Below, in pieces: positions 12,588 through 23,900 of a stretch of DNA of 64,000 nt (positions within the stretch are counted from its first letter, which is position 1; each line of letters begins with the position of its first letter). A program made the position numbers and the translations under genes. This stretch comes from Sclerurus mexicanus (lineage: Eukaryota > Chordata > Aves > Passeriformes > Furnariidae). The stretch spans positions 701,571 through 765,570 of the forward strand of contig VWZF01004937.1 in assembly GCA_013396755.1 (NCBI GenBank). Reading direction: 5' to 3'. The notes below the pieces were generated by a model. The model searched no databases. It was not told the origin of the DNA and saw only the letters and a list, made by a program, of their open reading frames with translations.

Positions 12588-15500
12588 AAGTCAGCATGCA
12601 AATTTATCCTGCTTTGGAATTAGCATTGCTAGACAGACTAATTTGGAATTTAGGGCTCTTCTAACATGACAATGAAATGAAGCAACAAGGATTCCCATTC
12701 CACATTCACTGTTATGATGTATTTGACAGAAACACTCAAATACCAGTTAATACACCAGACCTGGAGCTCAGTGACTGTCACAGGAGGCCTCTCCCTGCAG
12801 AGGGATCTGTCCCCATCCCTGGATCCACAGCCCCATCCAGATCCTCAGCTGGGAGCACATCCCACACCTGCAAGGCCATTTCAGAGAGGAAAAGCTTTTC
12901 CTCGAGTCTCCTATGCTGTCCATGCCTGAGCTGTTTCATTATTCCTCTCATCACAGGATTCCCTGGGTTTGAAGGGAACTCTCCTGCATCCCAACAGAGC
13001 ACAGTAAGATAAAGATGAAGGAAAAGAAGCGCCCCAAGCTTTTATCTTCTCCCACTGCCTTTCACTGAGGTAGCTCAGCAATAGTCTGGGGCTATAACAG
13101 AGTGAGGACACAAAAAAAAAAACCAAACCACCAAAACCAGAAGAAATAACGAAACAAAACACTGCCAACAATGAAAAAAAAGTACAAAGAGCATCTTGCA
13201 TTTGTTGATCTTTCCTAAGGTTTGCTGACTTCAGAGTTTGCTGCATGCAGGCTGAGAAATAACACAACTTTTGTAATTTATCTTAGTCACTCAGCATAGG
13301 GCCCCTGTTCTCAGCTTATACTTCAAATCTGTTCTGCAATATATACCACATGAGTCAACTGTGCACGGGTAGCAGGCACTTCCCTGGAGAGCCTGCGTGT
13401 GTGTTTTGGGCTAAGAGTCACCAGGATATTTGAATAACTTGGTAAGTATGCACAAACATCAGTAATTCTAGGGTAGCCGTAAAAACTACACAGTATGGAA
13501 ATACACAAAAAATGAAAATTGGTACCTCAGACAGCCATAAAACTTTGAACTGGCCACGAGTTTGACTTTAGGAGACCAACGATATCTTTAAAAAAACCCA
13601 TTAGCTTGCTGGAATAAACTTTGCTACTAACCACAGGGGAATGTTACAGCTCAGAACTTAACCCATGGTTTTTATTTTAATGCTGAGTTAGACCAGGTAA
13701 AACCTTCCCTAAATTACTGAAGAACTGCTCACCAAGTGCTACTATACTGGTTTCCTACCATTTCCTTTTTCACTTTTAATTTTTCCCCTTTCTTTTCACA
13801 AAACATTTCCTGGCGGTGCAGTCTGTGCTGCCTGTACATCAACAAGTTCCTTTTGCTCGGACAATTTCTCTGCATTGCCACTTAAAACCAGCACATTTTA
13901 GAGAAGCATCAAAGCTATTACTTCAGAGCTGAAAGTCTAAATTTCAGCTGCTTCTATATTCAACCCCAGCTGCTGGAGCACATCCCTTTCTTCACAAGCC
14001 AAATTAAAACCCCAACGAGAGCAATTTTAATGCTGGTCAGATGGGCTGGGGCTTTGTGAAAAGACCTTCCTCTCGCTGTGTTGCCCCAGTGTCTTTGAAA
14101 ACAAGACTGCAGAAGGAAAACATCTTTGCAGGCTTTAGTTTCACAGTGGCATCTCAGTAAAGCCTAACCCAAACCTACCCCTCCACAGCTGTGACTCTCA
14201 TCCCAAATCTAAGCTGGAGGTGGCCATGGCCCATTTAGAGAGGTTTCAAAGTCTGACTCCATCCTCCCCCGTTCTGATTCTCCAATCTGGAAATAGGCAG
14301 TCACATACTACAAGAACGTGAGACTGATGGTGACTTAGAAGCTTTATAAATTCAGGGTCACACTCACCACTTCAAAGTGCCAACTCTGAGACCCTACTCA
14401 AAAATTCCTTTGCTAAACGGAACCGTGGGGGAAGCTTGGGATGGGCAGCATTTCATCTTATGAGAGCGTCTGGCCATGACCAACATCAAAGCTCCCCATT
14501 TTGCCAAAAGCACTGGGAAGACTAAGTCACTGCAAAAATAAAGATTAAAATCTCAGATTTAATCTTGAGGTGAGAAATGAGACCTCGGCACGGCAGGAGC
14601 CAGTGATCCAGGCTCACAAGGAGAAGTTGTCTCCAGCCCAGCCCGCTTCTCCCTCGTGTGGCTGACGGGAACCTTTCCCTGTCGCAGGGCTGGGAATGCT
14701 GCCTGTGCCAGGCGGGGGCCCAGGCTCTGCCTTGCCTTCAGATCCACCCCCAGCCTTCACTTGCAGACCCAAAACTCAGTGAACACAGTGCTGGCCAATG
14801 CAGGAATACCAGGGAGGGCTTCCACACCTGAGTTCAGAGAGGGAGGCAGTGGGGAAGGACCCTGCAGCAATTCCCAAGAGGAGGAAAGTCCCCGGGCAGA
14901 TCTCCCTGTCTGTTTTCCAAAGCTTACTCTCCTACTTTCCACTACTGGCTATTGTAGGAAGAAGCTCCCTAAGGAAAGCTCCACACCACGTTGCTCCTGA
15001 ACACCTTCCTCCTTACCCAGGCATGGGAAAGGGGCTCTCTCCAAAGCAGATTTGCCCCTGCTGTACCACCAGATCTTTCTGTGCCACCGTTTTTGTAGAC
15101 ACAGGACAGGAAGAGCAATGCCATCTTTTGCAGTAAAGCACGTCAGGGATTCATGCAAAATATGACCTATGAACGAGGTATTTTTAGTCTAATTCAGACC
15201 TGCTGACAAACACGGCACTTTCAGCATGATGGATGCATGGTTGGGTGTGTGGTGCAGACATTCCCCAGCAAGCCACTTGCACAGTCCACAAAGCCATCTG
15301 CATTCAATTTGATGCTTACACTTAACCAAGGCTATTTATACATCATGGCGTTCTTAACCTCAGTGGCTTTGCAGCTCCCCACATCTTTCAATCATGCAAT
15401 TGAGATGATGGAACGGTTCCTGGTGCACTTATTCCATGATACCATTATCAGGACTGTACAATGCAGGTACCTGATGCTGGTGAAGCTTTGGAAAGAGGCC

Positions 15501-18500
15501 TGTGAACACCAGGCAACGTCAATGCTCCCATCAAAGTCATCTTGTGCTGCCATTCACACTCTGACAACTGTGAATTAAGCACACAACACACTGGATTCAA
15601 TTAACCAGGCAAAGAGCTTTGCAATGGCTTTTCAATGCTGACAGCCAGGTGATAATGAAGTTTAGTTATCCACTGCACTGTAAAACACAAAACATCCCAA
15701 CCTGGAGGAGGGAAAGGATAATGTTTATCTAATTTATCATGTTTCCAACTGACAAATAACAGGCTCGTAAAAATAAAAAGGAAGTGAAACTTTAATCCTC
15801 TCTCCTTTCCTGCTCAGTGGAACGTTTTTAAAGCATATATTTGCATTCTGGACCATGGATCCCTGATCCTCCTAAAGGGTGCTGTGTATTAGTGGTTTCA
15901 CACACTGCCCCAGTCCTATTCCAACAGATTCCAACCATAAGGCAAGAAGAAATGGGCATTTGGGAGGAAGGGAGATGCAGGAAACACTCTTGAAAGCAAG
16001 GGAGACTAAGATTTTATCCCACTTCATAATGTAGCAGAGAAAGGAATTAAACACACTGACCACATAATCAAGAGGAGATTAAAAAAAAAACCCCTCTTAA
16101 GCAAGAGCATTTGTATCACATAACCTTGGGACACAGCCGATGTGTCTGTGTTTGGTCTGGTCTCCCTAGGCTGCCTGTGATCAATGGACAGCAGAGTGAA
16201 ATCACCTTCTGGATCTTTATCAGCTCCTGTTCTGGACAGACCCCTGGGGAATCCTTTCCTCCAGCTCTGATTAAGAAGGGAGGATTAGCTTTCACAAATC
16301 CTGCCCATGCCCCTGGAAAGAGAGGCCGTGAGTCCCTCTTGCACAGAGGCTGAAGGGCTGGGGCAGCCACCACCAGGGCAGCACTGGCCCACGAGTGTTT
16401 GATCTGCTGGGGTTGCGGTTCACTCTTCAGTTTGAGCACCCCAGAGTGTCAGCAAGGTGAGATCAAAGCTGGCCATGAGTGCCACCAGCATGGGCAATGT
16501 CACAGCTCACTCAGCACCAATGTCCCTCATTTCTAGGGTTCAGCACACTTGAGACTGCTCAGAGATTTGAGCTCCTTGATCCTTTCATAAGGGCAACGCT
16601 CCTCTGAAAACAAGGATCTCTGCAGACAAGGATCATTCCTGGATTTCCTACAACATCCTCTACCCTTCATTCTTCAAAGAATTTTTTGATGTTTGTAGTA
16701 GTTTTTTAGCATTTGAATTACTCCCACTTTATCAGCTACACTAAAAGGAAAGGGAGAAACCTAAGCCTGTGTGTAAGCAATGAGACAGTCCCCAAACACA
16801 CACAGTGGAGCTAAGGGACCAAACTCTTCCAACTTCTGTTTCAAAGTTTGCAGGGAGCCCACGATGATCTACATAGGACCTCAAGGATAACTGAACTGGT
16901 GTCTTCAAACCACTGCAGAGAAGCTGCACTCCCAGACCTCAGCTGGGTTTTTCACTGGAGTATTTTTCTGATGGTATATGATAACCATCTGCCACTCACT
17001 AAGCAGCTGCTTCTAACCTTGCCACGTATGATGGCTAAAGAAAGCCAGACACAAAATTGGGAACTGCGTGTCTAAACAGAGCAGGGATGTTCCACAGCCA
17101 CATGAGATGGGAGAGCTCGCCCATCTTCAGTGTCACAGCCGAAGAATGTCGTAAAGCATCATTTAGGAGGCACAAAGCAAAGCCTGAGACTAACCACTGG
17201 CTCTTCTGAGTCCCCATGGAGCAGCCTAACCCAAAAGGTTAAACCATACAGTGGATTCATTTGAACCTCTGCAGAGAGTCAGAAGCGATCTACTCACAAA
17301 CAAGCAATGCAAGCACAAAGGCATAAAGCAGCTTAAAATCTCATGCAGCTCCAGCAATCGTGGCCTCTCCTGGCTGACCTACACAGGGGGCTCACCTAGG
17401 AGAAAAAACACAGCAAATTGCCTGGGAAAAGGGCCACAGCCTGTGCTGCAGCCTTTGGCTCTGCCAGACAGTGGTCAGAGGAAATTACAAGAGCTTAAAC
17501 GAGTAACTAACCCCCAAGTCTCCAACACCACTGTGGTCAGAACGGAAATTTTCATGAGCCTGCAGAGGGTGGGGAATGAGGATTCGCAATGAACTGGAAT
17601 AACACATGAGGGAAGAGCTGAAATTCAAGCCTGATCTCAATCAATATATGTATCGTCCAGAAAATGCCACTAGGACTTTCTCCAGAAATGAACATCGACA
17701 AGGAAGAGCTGCTAGGAGTGGAACATTATTAAATCATTTCTGGCAGCATTTTGGAAAGAATTACTTGAATGTTGGCACTTTTATACCTCTGCTCACGATT
17801 CTGGTGGAGGGTTTTGGAGCCCATGGGCTCGATCTGGAACTTATTGCTTATGTCGTCTGACATTTCCTCGATCAGCAAGCCAGCTGGAAGGTGGGCACAT
17901 ACACCCACACTCTTAATCTGAAGTGGCTGTACCTTACTGTTGAGATATTTGCCTAAATTTCTCACTCTGCAAAGAGCAAGTCTTGTCAGAGGGATTTATA
18001 CAGTTTCTGCTGCTCTCACTTCTTATCAATGGGACAAAGCACTCCATGAACACTGGTAGCTGAACTAAGATCTAATCAACTTCCCTCCCGTGTTAATGTT
18101 GATCTGACTTCTGAACTCTTCAAGAATCTTTAAATACAAAGCAACAAGGCAGAAAAAAATAATAAAAAGCCTCAACTCTGTATCCGAAAAGCCACACGTA
18201 GCTTTCCTTCGCAGTGCGAGGGTGATGGACATGCAGCACATCAACAGCCAGAGCTACAAATCAAGGTGGGCTGAAAACCCCTGCAGGGAAGCCCTGCTGC
18301 AAAGAAGGTGTCACCCCCCACACCCCCGGCAACCAGCCCAGGTGTGCTGCTTGTCCTGCATCTCCAGTGCAGGGGCCACAGGACACGTTCAAACAAACCC
18401 TCCCTGTGGAGACAAACGTGTTGGAGAAGAGTGCCTAGACAAGGACATACTAAGGAAAAAGAGTAACAGGACTGGGATTGCTCCACCAAAAGACACTGAC

Positions 18501-18615
18501 CTTCCTGAACCTACAAACCTCATCCCAAATCCTTCCCACGGCTGAAGGCAGCAAGTCACCAGCCACAACCCCTCGGAGAGCCAGAGGGAGGAGGTGCTCC
18601 AGGAGCAGAGCACAA

Positions 18616-18640
18616 GTGGGAGATGACAGTCATCTCCCAC
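18616..18640. repeat. Perfect 25-bp palindrome (12-bp arms, 1-base centre)
   Basis: The left arm GTGGGAGATGAC (18616-18627) is the exact reverse complement of the right arm GTCATCTCCCAC (18629-18640), separated by a single A. It does not extend further. Such a sequence can extrude as a tight hairpin or be a symmetric protein-binding site. Confidence 0.95.
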
Positions 18641-18651
18641 ACGTCCTCGGT

Positions 18652-18676
18652 GGGGCTGGGCATGTGCGTGGGTGGG
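18652..18676 (+). other. G-quadruplex-like motif
   Basis: Four G-runs (GGGG, GGG, GGG, GGG) are separated by loops of 2, 9 and 1 bases. The 9-base loop is longer than the strict 1-7 rule, so this is a relaxed-rule candidate. It begins 12 bp after the palindrome. Confidence 0.5.
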
Positions 18677-19326
18677 TCCCAGGTCAACCCGATGACATCA
18701 ACTTGTTCCCCAGCCCCTGCTGGCTCCGTTCCCTGCAGCTGGAGCCTGGGCTGGCCAGCGGCTCGCTCCCGGCACACCCCACTGCCAGTCCCACGGCTCC
18801 ACCAGCGCTCCCACGGCGTTTGGTGTGGCTGCGGCACCAGAGGGGGCTTGGTGGTGTGCCCACCTTGGCACCGGGCAAGCCCTGCTGGGCAGCTCCTCAG
18901 GCGAGCTCGCCATCCCCAGCACGCGGTGAGGGGACTCCAAAATGGAAGCAAGGCTGGGAACAAGACAGAGAACTAAGGGGAAAGAAACCACACATACCTA
19001 TCACCTATTTAGCAACTGCTGAATAAGCTTTTTTGTACACATTGCCCAACAGAGGAATAGAGGCTCTTGTGAGCGCAACTCAATAAATTTGAAAGGAGGG
19101 AATGCCAACACACACTTCCAACTCCAACCGCTAAATAAGGAAACATACGTGGAAATTACAGATGAACAAATTCTAAACAGACCTAGGGGAGTTTTCTCCT
19201 TTTCATCCAAAAAGCAATAAATGTCACAGAACTGAGCAGCAAATCATTCAAAACAATGTAGCTTACCAAGCACGCTGTCAAAGCAAAAATCTGAGTCACT
19301 TAAACAACTGGATGCTATTTCAGGAC

Positions 19327-19339
19327 TTTTTTTTTTTTT
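19327..19339. repeat. T13 homopolymer
   Basis: Thirteen consecutive T residues on plus (A13 on the minus, sense strand of the inferred host gene). It is the longest mononucleotide run I noticed in the window. No adjoining retroposon body is recognisable. Confidence 0.9.
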
Positions 19340-19380
19340 AAAGGCTCATGAAGTGCAAGTGGCTCAAATTCTCCTTTTGT

Positions 19381-19930
19381 ACTTGCTAATAATGGGCGTG
19401 TTTCTTGGCCAGAGCTGATCTGCAGAGGTCTGATTTTCGTTCTTTATTTCGTTCTGAAACGCTTCCCTGACCTCCAGCCGTGGGGCCAGGACCTCGGGAG
19501 GCCATCTGCCCAGCCTCTCATCCTGAAGCAGGATCAGCTCAGCCCTTATCGTTCCTGACATGTTTGCCTAAGTGGTTCTCAAAGATTTCCAACACTGGAG
19601 GCTGCGCAGCCACTTCAGGCAATCTGTGCGTGTTTTACATAAATCAGCGGCTCATCTCAAATCGAATGCTACATTTAATTTTGCTCACTCGCGTCCAAAA
19701 AAAATGTTTAAAACATGCATACTAATGCTGAAAGATCGGAGAGCACACGTCCAGCAGTGCCCGCCGCCTACGCCGCGTGCTCCCAGCAGGATTCCCAGCA
19801 CTTCCCAGGAATGCACAGGCTCTTGCACCCACTGCTGCGAACCAGCAACGCGAGCCAAAGGACCCGGAGAAGTTTGCAGACCAGGTTTATTGAAAGCACG
19901 TTTAGGCTAATGATTAGAAACCATTCCGAG
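19381..19930. promoter_or_regulatory. CpG-enriched intronic patch, candidate regulatory element
   Basis: I count about 26 CpG dinucleotides in 550 bp, roughly one per 21 bp. In contrast, the 180 bp from 22441 contain none. The densest part is 19741-19860, with clusters such as CCGCCGCCTACGCCGCG. The base composition is not extreme, so the CpGs are not merely a by-product of GC content. No convincing exon is present. The patch could be an undermethylated intronic enhancer, an alternative first exon or promoter of the host gene, or a noncoding-RNA promoter. The choice between these is inference. Confidence 0.4.
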
Positions 19931-20179
19931 GTTCAACCAGCCAAAGCTACAATTATATGGCCATTTCCCCTCAGCTGAGGAACCTACTGCACTGTGGACC
20001 ACAGAATGTCGGGGGATACCAACTTGCCCAAAGCTTTTATCTCACGCCACAGAAACGTTCACATTTTCACCACTCTGGGAGCACAAACCATAGTTTGCAG
20101 AAGATCCCATCTGCTTGCTCTGCACTGGGACTCGAACATCCATCCAGCCAGCCAGTTCCCTAAATACGCAATCCCTTTA

Positions 20180-20960
20180 CCTGCACGGTTCCTCCATCAG
20201 TTTCCCATGATTTTCCTTCCACCTCATCTGCTTACAGAGGGTTACACGACGATATGGGTTTGGCCATTTTTCTCCAAATTATTCATCATTTGCTGTTTCT
20301 CTCTAACTCAAACCCTTTCTTTCGATCAAGCTCTTTCTGTCAAACTCCTTCTTTAATTAAATTTAATCTATTTTCTTCAAGCTTGTAATTTTTTGTTGTT
20401 TCACGTATTTGGTCAAAACACACAGAGCACGTAATTAAAAACAACACAAAGAACTGGAACTAAGGGAGGAACTGCCAGACTCCCCATGTCAGAAGTTCTA
20501 ACCACCCCTTAGAAAGTACTTTCCACCAGCTGGGGTTCTTTCCCCCCAAATTCTCAATATATTTAGCCATTTACTTTAAGGTTATTCCTTACCAATTTTA
20601 TTATGGTTTTTGTTTTGCTTTTATTTGGTTTACCTTGTGTTTGGTTTATATTCAATTACCCACTCAGTGTATTTTGTGTGATTCATTGAACTGATTTACA
20701 CAGAAAAATCCTATTTTATGTTCTCTTCATTGGTTTATTTTGTTACTGCCACCATAACCCCAGGTCGAGTTCCAATCTGACAGCATATTTTTTTACATTT
20801 TTTCCTATTTAATGTAATACACCACTTGGAGTGAGCATTTCTTTCTAATTGTAAAAACACGTTCTCACGGTGAAAGTAACAGTTCTGACAAACTAGAACC
20901 TCTTGGCTGACAAATTAATTCTGTAGGTTTCTGTTTACATCCTTTCATAGAGTTTTCTGA
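20180..20960. other. T-rich (plus strand) tract with local strand asymmetry
   Basis: The plus strand is strikingly T-rich here. In the 60 bases 20581-20640 I count 36 T against 8 A. The lines I sampled elsewhere lean the other way, with more A than T on plus. The left part (20180-20350) is pyrimidine-rich. No frame, simple repeat or transposon explains it. Confidence 0.6.
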
Positions 20961-23900
20961 TTTATAACTTCCAGCCAGGAATGAAATGTGCTTGTAACTT
21001 AAAGTGTTGATTAAATCATTGCCTGATATTAATCAAAAGGAAATGCAGTGTGAGGTGCAAGGCAATTTAAGGATGACATAAATCTGCCACTTATTAAAGT
21101 TTAGTTCTTCCAGTGATCCAGTAAGATGAGCTGAAGTTAAACAAGGAAGGTGTGACTTCCAGGAGTCCCCAGTCTCTGCATCCCAGTGAATTTGGTAAGA
21201 GCTGCATATGCTCAGCAATCTCTGAAAAGTCAGGCAACGAACCAGAAACGCTGAAAACCACGGACTTTCATGCCAAAGGGAGACTCATCCTTTCCTGGAA
21301 AGGTTTGCTGCTCTCAATTTGGGACCAAATTATAGATTGCAAATGATTTCTCCTCCACACCCCCTTAAAAAATAAAAAAAATAAAATCTTGTCTGTCTCT
21401 GAAAAAGAGCTCAATGAACCAGGAAAGCACCGACTGCCAAGGCTCAGATGCAAGAGGAACTGCACATCAAACAGCGCCCCAAGCAGACCGTACAGGAGGG
21501 GGTAAGTGATGGCTGTTCCTCCACGCAATGCAATTCCATGGATATTGCACTCCCAGCTGCTCCTGGGCTCTGGGAGGGCATGCAACAGGCTGTCACTTCC
21601 CACCCCTCTGCACAGGAACAGGCAGCCGGCGGGGCGCTGGCACGGCGCAGCACGTATCCTGTTCTTCTGGGGGCATTGCACACAGCTGGGATGGCAATTT
21701 AGATCCTTCCCACAAAGAACTGGGATGGGAAGGTAACTGCTTTTCCTTCCAGGCCAGATGAAAATCTGGGCTTGCTCTGAAACCTGCTGACTCAACGTGG
21801 AATAAGAAAAGGGAGCGATACCACGTCCAGACTGGCACGAGGGGTTTCCCTGCCCGTGGGAAGGCAGAGGAGGAGCTGGCAGGACAGTCCTCCTGCCCAA
21901 CTTGCACATGGGCCATGCTTGTTTCACATTCCTCAGACTGTGGGATGTACATTTAGATGCAGGTCAAGGACAGTTTGGAAAGAAAGGTGCTCCAAACACA
22001 GACTGCATGATCCAAAATTCGATCCAAAACTGTGCTAGGATGGAAAATCTACTGCACAGGAAAAAATCACCACACACTGTGTATCTGCTGCACAAGATAT
22101 ACTTTGAGACAGACCCGAACTGCATCTCCTGGACTGAGCTTTGAATATCCTTGTAGTGCAAGGGACTTGAGCTGGCTTGGTAACCTTGATCTGGGCCTAT
22201 CTCAAATCACAGCCAGGACACTCAGGAATTGTGACATTTCCATCAAGCAGCTGCCACTCAATGGCTCCTCCAACACACCACTGCTCTCTTTCTTCACACA
22301 ACACCTAAGCCAGCACTGTTTTGCTCAGAAGTATGTAAGCAACACTTGGCAAGGCACAACACTTAGGACCTTGGGTTACCTAAGGTTACACAAATTATCC
22401 TTCTGCATAAGAATACGACAATCTTGTTAAAATGGACTAAAGAAGCTGGCTCATAGTGAAGAGAAAAAGCTGAAATGTGATAAAGGAAGCAAACATTGCC
22501 AAAGTATCAGACACAAAGAAGTCTACCAGTCCTACCTGGAAAGTTGTTAAAATCTGTATTCAGGAAGGGATAACTGAGTGCCAGCTTGGTTTACCTTGTG
22601 AGGAAAAGAAGGAGGGGTTCAGATAAGCCCAGGAATTGTGCTAAGGCTGCTTAGATGGGCTGGGAGCAGATCAGAGAGAATAAACAACAGCTCAGGTGCC
22701 ACTGCTCAACAAGGTGCCAGTCACAGTAAATAACAGACTCTCTTCTCTCTTCCACACAAAGAACTGAGTGTATAAAATATCACTTTAGGAACACAGTTAG
22801 TCCCATGTCAGAGGTTTCCCAGGATCCCAATTTCCATAGCAGCCAAATGCTGCTGCCTGTGGAGGTGTCCAGGACAAGGACAAGCACAAAGCAACTCAAC
22901 CTGGAAACCCTCCCAGACTGCAGTGGTTTGTGGTTCAGCAGCTTCCCTGGACTGTGCTCAGCCTGTCCTCCCACCCAAGCACCTGCTCCCCGTCCCCTGA
23001 GGGGACAAGTACATTCTTCTGCATTGGTTACACCTCATTTGCTCCCTGACAGCATTTTCAATCAAAGCAAAATGTCTCACGGAATTTTTAACAGAAAATG
23101 AATGTCTGCAGCCTGAGACAGCAGATGAGAAGCATCAGCGTGCCAGGCTCCTCTAAAAGGTGTCAACAATGCAGCATCCCCTCCTCAGCACTGCAGAGAC
23201 TCCCTGAAGGAGAAAGGAGAGCAAACGGCTATTGCTGGAGAGACAGATGGGAGAACAGAACCCAGAGAGGAAAGGAAATGGCTTAAAGACTTTTCATCTA
23301 ACAATTTTTCGGGCAGAGATTCAGGATACTAAATTTGGGCTATGGATTAGGGATGTTGCTACATATCTTAAAAAAAGAAAAAAACCCTGAGGCAGAAGCC
23401 AGGAATCTGATGTCTCCAAAATTCCAATGACTCAGGCACTGGTTGAGAGGACACCAAGGCCCAGCAGGGCAGGGGTGAACATGTGTCAGGAGAGGGGGAA
23501 CTCCCCAGTGTGAACTGCTGACAGCCAAGGCTCTCAGTACTGTGGTGTTCCCAGTGTTCAGGAGCACGCTGGCCATAATTCCATACATCACACGCTTAGG
23601 AGCATTCTGATCTTATCAGCAGATCTTGGAGCTCTTGAGGAGACTGTGTGCACTTGAGATTTGTCTCCCTTTGAGCAGTAGACTGAAAATGTCCTGGAGA
23701 ATATTGATGAGGACTCTATAGCATGTCTTGGAAATTAACCACAGAGAAAAGTGGGAAATAAGGAACACAGACCAGCTAAAATTGAAAGCCACCAGGTTTA
23801 GGAATCAAACTGAAAGCAAAGTCCACCAGACCAAGGTGGATGCAGAGGAGTAGTACCTGCTTATAAAGATTACACATATCCACCTTATTGAAGGTGTCTA

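Larger units (their letters stand above)
1..18540. other. Non-coding, inferred COL26A1 intron or sequence beyond it
   Basis: No exon, RNA gene or sizeable transposon could be supported on either strand. Small features include C9 at 4025-4033, A11 at 13112-13122, A10 at 16081-16090 and a triplicated decamer at 12551-12587. CpGs are generally sparse, with a small cluster near 7050-7120. The many open frames of 60-150 codons overlap each other on both strands and show no domain. Confidence 0.5.
18541..18960. other. GC-rich block with palindrome and G-quadruplex-like motif
   Basis: Composition rises sharply here: 42 of 60 bases in 18781-18840 are G or C. Open frames overlap on both strands (182 codons plus, 135 codons minus), as expected when stop codons are rare. 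None gives a recognisable protein. The block contains a perfect palindrome (18616-18640) and four G-runs (18652-18676). Confidence 0.6.

Noticed and set aside
22858..22910. CR1-like words 'tggaggtgtccaggac' and 'caacctgg' in CR1 order
   Set aside because: The intervening bases do not align and the terminal region is absent. It could be chance in GC-rich DNA.
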